Shown here in pieces: positions 1 to 5,154 of a DNA stretch of 5,154 bases. Location: contig CALEPD010000102.1 of NCBI GenBank assembly GCA_937910265.1, positions 1 to 5,154 on the forward strand, written 5' to 3'. The notes under the pieces were generated by a model. It had not been told where the DNA came from. It ran no database searches and saw only the letters and a list, made by a program, of their open reading frames with translations. Position numbers and translations under genes: made by a program. Source of the stretch: an uncultured Bacteroidales bacterium (lineage in GTDB: Bacteria > Bacteroidota > Bacteroidia > Bacteroidales > P3). The stretch's first letter is position 1. Every line of letters begins with the position of its first letter.

Positions 1-37
1 TTTATGTAATTTTGCAAGTCCAATTTAGAACTGTCCT

Positions 38-70
38 AAAAAGGGGATGTTTACAGTTTCGCTGAACATC
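38..70 (-). terminator. Candidate terminator after the small ORF
   Basis: On the minus strand, GATGTTCAG (70-62) can pair with CTG (56-54) and AACATC (51-46), with a two-base bulge (53-52) and a CGAAA loop. This makes nine base pairs, followed by CCCC and a five-T run (42-38). It begins 7 bases after the TAA of the 56-codon ORF. The stem is weaker than the one after ftsZ, but position, T run and strand all fit an intrinsic terminator. The remaining bases 1-37 hold nothing I can identify. Confidence 0.5.
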
Positions 71-77
71 GTTTTTT

Positions 78-248
78 TTATTTTGTGACAGCAATTTCGC
101 CTTCGCGGATGATTACATCAGCAATTGCCTCAGACTCGTCTGACGGCTTGACTGTCTTGCTGCTGTTCTGTTTGTTTCGTTGTGCTATGTCATCAGCGAA
201 AAGTCTTCGTAGGACAAACCTCACAATTTTGTTGTTTATCAGTTCCAT
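78..248 (-). CDS. Possible small protein of 56 residues, unknown function
   Basis: I do not recognise this protein. The frame opens with ATG at 246-248 and ends with TAA at 78-80. It encodes a basic, partly hydrophobic N-terminal half (MELINNKIVRFVLRRLFADD), a polar middle (QRNKQNSSKTVKPSDESEA) and a C-terminal IADVIIREGEIAVTK that resembles an amphipathic helix or strand. No signal peptide, clear membrane segment or metal-binding motif is visible. It starts 58 bases after the ftsZ terminator stem and ends just before a second hairpin with a T run, so it sits in its own transcription unit. That placement is the main support. No clear Shine-Dalgarno precedes the ATG, which is common in Bacteroidota. 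The TGATTTTG at 274-267 is a one-mismatch match to the -7 consensus but lies close to the start codon. It could be a chance ORF. A plus-strand frame over the same bases (85-300) looks less protein-like. Confidence 0.4.
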   Translation of the reverse strand: MELINNKIVRFVLRRLFADDIAQRNKQNSSKTVKPSDESEAIADVIIREGEIAVTK

Positions 249-305
249 AACGATTAAAGAACATGGGCAAAATCATACATTTTATCGGACATCATTATAA
301 TAGAA

Positions 306-331
306 AACCGGGTCCACCAATGGACCCGGTT
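306..331 (-). terminator. Hairpin terminator after ftsZ
   Basis: A perfect 11-bp inverted repeat (AACCGGGTCCA, 306-316, with TGGACCCGGTT, 321-331) encloses a 4-base loop. On the minus strand it is followed at once by TTTTCT and an A+T-rich run, the form of an intrinsic terminator. It lies 37 bp past the ftsZ stop and so closes the murC-ftsQAZ transcript. On the plus strand the stem is followed by TTGTTGTTT, so weak termination in that direction is possible, though no convergent gene is seen. Confidence 0.9.
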
Positions 332-368
332 GTTGTTTCTATGTGTCAACCTCTGTGGGTAGGGTTGT

Positions 369-2063
369 TTAGTCGGCGCGGTTGTTGATATATTGATTTT
401 GGACGTTGACCAATGTTCCGTCTGCTGTAATGTTTAGCTCTGATGCCATTTGGGCCTCTGTGGAAATATACTCTTGTGTGGAAATATCTTCACCAAGAAT
501 TTCCGACGCCAGTGTCTTCTCAAAATACTCAATGCTCTCATCGGGAGATTGTTTGAATCTAGCAGTCATTGCCTTGATGCGTTCGGCGCGCGACAGAGCC
601 ATGAAGTCGTGATTGTCAGTTTGCTGACGTCCGGTGTATGTTTGTTTGTGAATCGGTTCATCTATTCCAATTTCAGATTTTGGTGCTTTTATAAGTACAA
701 TGCCATCATCTTCGATAGTGTCTTCTGGAACAGTTTCGCTCTCTGCAATGGGTTGGGCGATGGTTTCGTCTTCAAGTATGTAAATTTGTGGACCTTCGGG
801 GGTCTTTACAGGCTCTTCTATGGTGTTTGCTTTTTCGGTTTCTTTGGAGCTTGTGCTCGTTATCAGAATCATTTCGGTGTCGTCGGCGACATCAAGCGGG
901 GTGTTGATTGTAGGAGTATTGGACCCATTGTTGTACGGATGGGTGTTTGCGGGTGCACCATTGTTGTTGTTCTGCGGGTACTCTGGGTTGCTTGGTTCAG
1001 GCTCAATTGGTAAAGGAATGCGAGGGGTGTTTTCTTGTTCGTATTGTTTTTTATTGAACCCTGTGGCTATAAGTGTAACAACCAATTCGTCTGTCAGTGA
1101 ATTGTCGGGACCTTCACCCCAAATAACATTGGTATTGCGGTCGCCGGTGAGTGTGGTCACGGTTTCGGTGACAATCGAAAGCTCATCCATTGTAATCTCG
1201 TGTTCGGGTGAATACGAGAAGAAGAGCAATATGTCTTTTGCTCCGGCAATGTTGTTGTCGTTGAGAAGTGGCGACTCGGATGCCATTTTGATTGCATCTT
1301 CGGCACGGTTTGTTCCGCTGGCGCGTCCTACACCCATCAACGCTGTTCCGCTGTTTTGCATTACGGCGTTCACGTCTTGGAAGTCGATAGCTATGCGGGC
1401 CGAAACTGTGATGATTTCGGCGATGCCTTTGGCTGCGGTCAAAAGTACATCGTTTGCTTTCACGAATGCTGCAGACAGTGTGTTGTTGCCGAAGTCGCGT
1501 AGTTTCTCGTTGTTGATGACCAATATCGAGTCAACATATTTGCGCAGTTCTGCTATACCGGCATCTGCCTGGGACAATCTCTTGGGGCCTTCGAAGGTGA
1601 AAGGGTAGGTGACAACTGCAACAACCAATATTTTCTCGATGTCATCATCGTTCTCAAGGGTTATTCCCTTGGCAATCTCGGCAATGATAGGAGCTGCGCC
1701 CGTTCCTGTTCCGCCACCCATGCCGGCTGTGATGAACAGCATGCGTGTGTCTTTCTCAAGGAGTGCTTTTATTTCATCCGATTTGGCTAAAGCGGCTTTT
1801 CTTGCACGTTCGGGGTTGTTTCCTGCCCCGAGAGTGGCCAGCCCAAGTTGGGTCGGTACGGGACTGTCCTGAAGCGATTTCCTGTCGGTATTGCATACCA
1901 CAAAATCCACTCCGGTAATGCCTTGGTTGTACATGTGGTTCACTGCATTGCAGCCTCCTCCACCTACTCCGATTATCTTGATGTAGGTCGGAGTTTCCTC
2001 TCGTGGGGTCGACGACATGGTTTCATTAGGCTCGTCGAATGATATGATTGTGTTATCTGTCAT
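369..2063 (-). CDS. ftsZ: Cell division GTPase FtsZ
   Basis: FtsZ is the cytoplasmic tubulin-like GTPase that assembles the division ring. The 564-residue product (E. coli: 383) has a short N-terminal extension, then the GTPase core at about 27-340. Visible motifs are IGVGGGGCNAVN (31-42), VVCNTD (55-60), the tubulin signature GMGGGTGTGAAP (114-125), TYPFTFEGPKR (152-162) and the T7 synergy loop AIDFQDV (225-231). Both acidic T7 residues, D227 and D230, are kept. However, the usual Asn of the NxDFxD pattern is Ala225. A long linker rich in Asn, Pro, Glu and Thr (about 345-485) is followed by a charged segment RAERIKAMTARFKQSP (492-507). The tail ends in ITADGTLVNVQNQYINNRAD, which I read as the Bacteroidota form of the conserved partner-binding tail that docks FtsA. 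The ATG at 2061-2063 is preceded by AGGAAAG. TAA at 369-371 is followed after 37 bp by a strong terminator. The reading frame is intact and identity is certain. Confidence 0.99.
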   Translation of the reverse strand: MTDNTIISFDEPNETMSSTPREETPTYIKIIGVGGGGCNAVNHMYNQGITGVDFVVCNTDRKSLQDSPVPTQLGLATLGAGNNPERARKAALAKSDEIKALLEKDTRMLFITAGMGGGTGTGAAPIIAEIAKGITLENDDDIEKILVVAVVTYPFTFEGPKRLSQADAGIAELRKYVDSILVINNEKLRDFGNNTLSAAFVKANDVLLTAAKGIAEIITVSARIAIDFQDVNAVMQNSGTALMGVGRASGTNRAEDAIKMASESPLLNDNNIAGAKDILLFFSYSPEHEITMDELSIVTETVTTLTGDRNTNVIWGEGPDNSLTDELVVTLIATGFNKKQYEQENTPRIPLPIEPEPSNPEYPQNNNNGAPANTHPYNNGSNTPTINTPLDVADDTEMILITSTSSKETEKANTIEEPVKTPEGPQIYILEDETIAQPIAESETVPEDTIEDDGIVLIKAPKSEIGIDEPIHKQTYTGRQQTDNHDFMALSRAERIKAMTARFKQSPDESIEYFEKTLASEILGEDISTQEYISTEAQMASELNITADGTLVNVQNQYINNRAD

Positions 2064-2132
2064 GGTGTGCTTACTTTCCTAAGATATTATTATTTAATTA
2101 TATATGGATTGTGTATGGATATAAATGATTTG

Positions 2133-2163
2133 TAAAGATACAAGTATATGGGTAATTGTAACC
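2133..2163 (-). promoter_or_regulatory. Candidate Bacteroidota-type promoter upstream of ftsZ
   Basis: The minus strand of the 130-bp ftsA-ftsZ gap has TATCTTTA at 2140-2133. This matches the Bacteroidota -7 element TAnnTTTG in all but its last base. A weak -33-like GTTA lies about 18 bases upstream, and the true TTTG -33 element is not evident. Transcription from here would give a leader of roughly 60-65 nt, ending in an AGGAAAG Shine-Dalgarno-like stretch (2080-2074) 10 bases before the ftsZ ATG. A+T-rich DNA yields such matches by chance, so this is only a candidate. The rest of the gap shows nothing else I can name. Confidence 0.3.
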
Positions 2164-2193
2164 TCTTTTTGGCAATTTGTTTTCAACAAGTTA

Positions 2194-3633
2194 TCAACTT
2201 TCCGACTCGTTGTATCTGTCCTCCGACAGCAATTTCGTGAAGAAATCGGAAATGGCTTGGCCGAAGCCTTTTCGCGGGTTGTTATTGTTGTCTGGTTTTT
2301 TCCCATTATTGCCCGTTTCTGGGTCATCGGAATTGTTGTCTGTACTGCCGTCAGTAGTACCGGTGTTCGCCTCGGTCTCCATATTTCCAAATATGTCTCC
2401 GCCAGGTTTCGGTACATCATCAACCTCGACAGTTGTTTCTTTAGGCTCTTCTTTCGATTTCATTTTTTCCATTTCCTCTATGCCATACAACACAAGTCCG
2501 ATACCTGTGGCAAACATGGGATGCGAGAGCTCTTTGGCAAGATTGCTGTCGGTTTTGTCCAAGTGTTCGTCGGGTGTGCCTATGCGTGCCGGTTTGCCAA
2601 GTCGCATCTCAGTGGCTTCCTTGATGCCTCTGAGCATCGAACCTCCTCCTGTGAGTACAATGCCCATCTGTTGATTGGGTGATTTGCAGGCCGATTCAAT
2701 TTCCGCGCCAACCAAGGGGAGTAATAGGTCTGTGCATCCGCCGATGATTCTGGCCAGTGTTTGTATCCTGATTTCTCTTTTAACTTGGTAACGTGTGGCC
2801 GGTATCGAGATGATGTCGTCTTCGTTTACCATGGTGTGCAGACAGCATCCGTATTTTACTTTCAGATTTTCAGCCTGACGTTTAACTATGCCGCATCCTT
2901 GTATGATGTCGTCAGTGATTTTATTTCCTGCCATGGCTATGACGGAAGTGTGTACAATGGAATTGTTCAAGAATATGGCAATGTCGGTTGTTCCGCCTCC
3001 GATGTCAACAAGCGCAACACCGACTTCTTTCTCCGATTGGTCCAGCACGGCATATGCCGATGCGATGGGCTCGAGTACGATGTTTTTGACTTTGAAGCCT
3101 GCCAGTTCTACACATGAGATGATGTTGAGGCAATTCTCTTCGTTGCAGGTTACTACATGGAAGTTTCCTTTAAGGCGTTTGCCTCTTACTCCCACAGGAG
3201 TTGTCGTGGGGCCTAACTCACTGTTGTCTACGGAATAGGTTTGCGGTATGATGTGTATTATCTTCTCGCCTGGAGGCAAGACTGCTTACCGCTGCTGCTC
3301 GAAGAGCTGGTCGAGGTCTTCCTGTAAGATGTACGGATGTTCGGTCGGAACGATGATTTCTGTTTGGCATTGCGAGCTTTTGATGTGCTGTCCTGCGATG
3401 CCGACATACACTTCTGTAACGTCGTAATCGGCTTGGTTCGATGCTATCTCGATCGCCTTTTTGACGCTGTTTGACGCTGTGAGAATGTTGCGTACAATAC
3501 CGCGTTCCACACCGTCGGATTCGGTCTTTCCGTATCCCAAGATTACCAAATTGCCGTCTTCGCCACGTTTTCCGATGAAGCATGCAATTTTTGTGGTTCC
3601 AATGTCCAGTCCTACAATTATTTGATTATCCAT
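2194..3633 (-). pseudogene. ftsA: Cell division protein FtsA, interrupted by an in-frame TAA
   Basis: FtsA is the actin-like ATPase that binds the FtsZ tail and anchors the ring to the inner membrane. Read through the stop, the gene is 479 codons, an ordinary length for Bacteroidota FtsA. It has the phosphate-1 strand IVGLDIGTTKIACFIG (residues 6-21), the start of the FtsA-specific 1C (SHS2) domain at about 83-116, phosphate-2 DIGGGTTD (210-217) and the adenosine motif TGGGSMLRG (328-336). An N/D/G/T/P-rich linker (about 395-455) leads to an amphipathic C-terminal helix GFGQAISDFFTKLL (456-469), the expected membrane-targeting sequence. Codon 116 (3286-3288) is TAA, inside domain 1C. Both sides are in the same frame: 3286-3633 encodes 115 residues, and the rest opens at 3285. 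The only nearby alternative start is TTG at 3277-3279; the first in-frame ATG is at codon 234 (2932-2934). The start ATG at 3631-3633 lies 15 bp after ftsQ, with an A+T-rich leader and no clear Shine-Dalgarno. As written, the product would be non-functional. Confidence 0.9.
3286..3288 (-). other. In-frame TAA nonsense codon at ftsA codon 116
   Basis: On the minus strand the reading is CAG CAG CGG TAA GCA GTC TTG CCT CCA GGC. It continues the FtsA alignment on both sides (EQQR, then AVLPPGEKIIH) without any insertion or deletion. One base change would restore a sense codon: AAA or AAG (Lys; AAG would need two changes) or CAA (Gln) are the natural candidates at this position. ftsZ and ftsQ in this window both end in TAA, so reassignment of TAA in this genome is not supported. 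Confidence 0.9.
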
Positions 3634-3648
3634 ATTATATTGTTTTAA

Positions 3649-4380
3649 TTATTTTTTAGTACAAATTACTTGGTCGTCGTATTTGAGATTTATCTTCGAA
3701 TATTTACTCCACCCTGCCTCAGGCATACCTTTCTTGTAAAAGGTCATCAAATTCTCCAATTTCTTCTCGAGTTCGCAGGGCTCGCCCACAACTACAATGT
3801 GATGCCCCATTTTGGGTACAAGAGTCAGCTCGTCTTTTTTGTTGATGTGTATCTGGTCGAAAAGCAACCGGTAGTCACTGTTATTGTAGATGAATGTCGC
3901 CAGCGTCACTATTTTCTTGAGGTCTTCCTTTGTCTGTATCTCTCCGTTCCCGATTATGATGTTGCTGGTGCCTTCGCTGCTCAGCGGTATCTTGTAGCCG
4001 GTGCTGTCAAGATAGTATGATGCATCTCTGTTGATGATTCGTACCACAGGATTGCGTTGTACGGCTTTTATGGTTAGTTTGCCGCCCATGCTGATTGACA
4101 CTTCGTTTTGTGCGATGTAGGGTATTTGTGAGAGTTGTTCTTGTATTTCGTCGGTTTTGATGTTTTTAATCTGCTCGGTGTAAACCCAGGGCATAGTTTC
4201 TTGTATGTGTCGGGCAATGGTCGACTCGGTGATAAGTGCGGTTTCACCGCAATAGTCAATCAAAGCCTTAGTGTCATCCTTCAATGTGCTGTTGCTACGC
4301 TTCACATTGCCGAGTATGACAAGCGCTACCATTGCCGTTGCCAATGCAATTATGCCTGTTTTTTTTAAGGTTCTGTTCAT
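3649..4380 (-). CDS. ftsQ: Cell division protein FtsQ (FtsQ/DivIB family)
   Basis: FtsQ is a bitopic inner-membrane divisome protein whose periplasmic part links early ring components to the septal wall synthesis complex. The 243-residue product has a short basic cytoplasmic tail (MNRTLKK), one hydrophobic membrane segment at about 9-24, and an extracytoplasmic domain. A POTRA-like stretch spans about 35-105, including PYIAQNEVSIS (87-97) and the GGKLTI strand. The beta-domain signatures QRNPVVRI (108-115) and YYLD (122-125) follow, as is usual in Bacteroidota FtsQ. The length fits the short FtsQ of that phylum. The ATG at 4378-4380 overlaps the murC stop as ATGA, which suggests translational coupling and fixes the start. 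The TAA stop is at 3649-3651, 15 bp before ftsA. There is no sign of damage. Identification rests on position plus these motifs, because FtsQ sequences diverge quickly. Confidence 0.9.
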   Translation of the reverse strand: MNRTLKKTGIIALATAMVALVILGNVKRSNSTLKDDTKALIDYCGETALITESTIARHIQETMPWVYTEQIKNIKTDEIQEQLSQIPYIAQNEVSISMGGKLTIKAVQRNPVVRIINRDASYYLDSTGYKIPLSSEGTSNIIIGNGEIQTKEDLKKIVTLATFIYNNSDYRLLFDQIHINKKDELTLVPKMGHHIVVVGEPCELEKKLENLMTFYKKGMPEAGWSKYSKINLKYDDQVICTKK

Positions 4381-5154
4381 TCTTCTGACATTATTTTTTC
4401 TAATTCAGGTACCAGTCTGTCTATGTCTCCGGCACCGAGTGTTACCAACACCTCGGGGTAAAGAGCCTGCACGATGTCGGGCAACTGATCTTTGCTGCAT
4501 AGGTATTTGGCCATCTTGTCGATTTTATGGAGTATCATGTGTGAGGTTACTCCGGGTATCGGTTTCTCGCGTGCGGGGTATATGTCGAGCAGTATGATTT
4601 CGTCGAGTGCCAGCAGCTCTTTTGCGAACTCGTCGGCAAAATGTGCGGTGCGGCTGTACAGGTGCGGCTGGTGGACGGCGATGATCCGACCGTTCCCAAC
4701 GACCGTGCGCGCAGCGGAAAGGGCAGCAGCGACCTCGGTGGGGTGGTGTGCGTAGTCGTCGTACACGCTGACGCCGTCGACGGAGCCGTGGAGCTCGAAG
4801 CGCCGCTCGGTTCCACCGAACTCTGCGATGGCCGCGAGCGATTCCGACGCACCGAAGCCCAGTCCGACGAGCACGGCGAACGCACCGGCAGCGTTGATCG
4901 CGTTGTGCTTGCCTGGCACCCGAAGCGTCGCGGCGTTGTCCTGGCCTTCGAAGCTCACGATGAACGACACGGGGCCATCGGTGCTGATTGACGACACCCG
5001 AACATCGGCATCCGGGCTCTCGCCAAAGGTGAGAATCTTCTTGTCGGTGAGTTTGCTGGTCACGCGAACGGCCCCAGGGTCATCGGAGGAGATCACGACG
5101 AACTCGGATGCCTTCTGGGCGAACTGCACGAAGGCATCGTCGAACGCTTCAAGC
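4377..5154 (-). CDS. murC: UDP-N-acetylmuramate--L-alanine ligase MurC, 3' part; hybrid of two phyla
   Basis: MurC is the cytoplasmic ATP-dependent ligase that adds L-alanine to UDP-MurNAc, the first amino acid step of peptidoglycan precursor synthesis. The gene runs off the right edge, so only the last 258 codons are visible; the family is usually about 450-480 residues. What remains is the end of the central ATPase domain and the C-terminal Mur ligase domain. Counting from the first complete codon, recognisable motifs are PGKHNAINAAGA (about 80-91), YDDYAHHPTE (about 131-140) and QPHLYSR (162-168, bases 4650-4670), then LLDIYPAREKPIPGVTS and VTLGAGDID. The piece encoded right of about 4650 is G+C-rich (40 of 60 bases at 4741-4800, 42 of 60 at 4801-4860) and reads like an actinobacterial MurC. 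The piece to the left (25 of 60 G+C at 4381-4440) reads like a Bacteroidales MurC. The frame is unbroken. It ends in TGA overlapping the ftsQ ATG. Family identity is secure; a natural single gene is doubtful. Confidence 0.9.
   Translation of the reverse strand, partial: LEAFDDAFVQFAQKASEFVVISSDDPGAVRVTSKLTDKKILTFGESPDADVRVSSISTDGPVSFIVSFEGQDNAATLRVPGKHNAINAAGAFAVLVGLGFGASESLAAIAEFGGTERRFELHGSVDGVSVYDDYAHHPTEVAAALSAARTVVGNGRIIAVHQPHLYSRTAHFADEFAKELLALDEIILLDIYPAREKPIPGVTSHMILHKIDKMAKYLCSKDQLPDIVQALYPEVLVTLGAGDIDRLVPELEKIMSEE
4625..4675. other. Probable chimeric junction inside murC
   Basis: Base composition, codon choice and protein affinity all change here. To the right, codons end mostly in G or C and the protein resembles actinobacterial MurC. 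To the left, codons such as ATA, GCA and AAA appear and the protein resembles Bacteroidales MurC, ending in a normal Bacteroidales murC-ftsQ overlap. The switch coincides with the strongly conserved QPHLYSR motif (4650-4670), where unrelated genomes can share a run of identical bases. I infer a join made by an assembler or by amplification. An interphylum recombination within the gene is possible but much less likely. The exact breakpoint cannot be fixed because the motif is common to both parents. Confidence 0.75.

Noticed and set aside
85..300. Plus-strand 71-codon frame at the left end
   Set aside because: It starts at GTG, runs through the region antisense to the small minus-strand ORF and has an unstructured composition. 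The terminators favour the minus strand.
820..1608. Plus-strand open frame of 262 codons opposite ftsZ
   Set aside because: It lies wholly within the intact ftsZ gene on the other strand. Its Ser/Val/Leu-rich composition is what antisense reading of this gene produces, and it shows no recognisable domain.
2125..2682. Plus-strand open frames (2125-2682 and 2177-2674) opposite the 3' end of ftsA
   Set aside because: They are shadows of the ftsA linker and C-terminal region, which has clear FtsA motifs. There is no start-site or domain support for them.
3218..3583. Alternative minus-strand frame covering the ftsA stop, considered as evidence for a frameshift
   Set aside because: Its product (Arg/His-rich) has no FtsA similarity. 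The true FtsA frame is identical on both sides of the TAA, so the defect is a nonsense codon and not a frameshift.
3277..3633. TAA reassigned to an amino acid (alternative genetic code)
   Set aside because: ftsZ and ftsQ end in TAA at the expected protein ends, and no other internal TAA occurs in the genes of this window.
4641..4991. Long open frames on both strands over the G+C-rich part of murC
   Set aside because: High G+C DNA lacks stop codons in many frames. Only the murC frame carries conserved motifs.
1..5154. CRISPR array, tRNA or rRNA gene, insertion sequence, toxin-antitoxin or defence system
   Set aside because: I saw no spaced repeats, no tRNA cloverleaf-like or rRNA segments, no transposase motifs or terminal inverted repeats. 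Apart from short flanking gaps the window is filled by division and wall genes.

Overview
The window is the end of a division and cell-wall (dcw) gene cluster, read on the minus strand in the order murC (3' part) - ftsQ - ftsA - ftsZ. A terminator and a possible small gene follow. From 1 to about 4640, base composition (roughly 40-50% GC), A+T-rich ribosome-binding leaders, gene order and protein character all fit a Bacteroidota genome, most likely Bacteroidales. Examples are the long FtsZ linker with a distinctive Bacteroidota-type tail and the short one-pass FtsQ. I cannot place the family.

Layout from high to low coordinates. murC enters from the right edge without its start and ends at 4377. 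ftsQ overlaps it by ATGA. ftsA starts 15 bp after ftsQ and carries an in-frame TAA at codon 116. A 130-bp A+T-rich gap with a possible promoter precedes ftsZ. ftsZ ends 37 bp before a perfect 11-bp hairpin terminator. A 56-codon minus-strand ORF (248-78) lies between that terminator and a second hairpin followed by a T run.

The genes form one pathway. MurC adds L-Ala to UDP-MurNAc for peptidoglycan precursor synthesis. FtsZ polymerises into the division ring. FtsA anchors it to the membrane. FtsQ is the one-pass divisome protein on the outer face of the inner membrane.

I see no undescribed system. Two anomalies matter most. (1) The murC reading frame is a cross-phylum hybrid. The part right of about 4650 has about 67-70% GC and an actinobacterial-type (Microbacteriaceae-like) protein sequence. 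The part to the left is Bacteroidales-like. The switch is in frame, at the conserved QPHLYSR motif. A chimeric assembly or amplification join is the most economical explanation. (2) ftsA is broken by a single nonsense codon with no change of frame, although TAA is clearly a normal stop in the neighbouring genes. Both should be treated as possible data artefacts before any biology is inferred.
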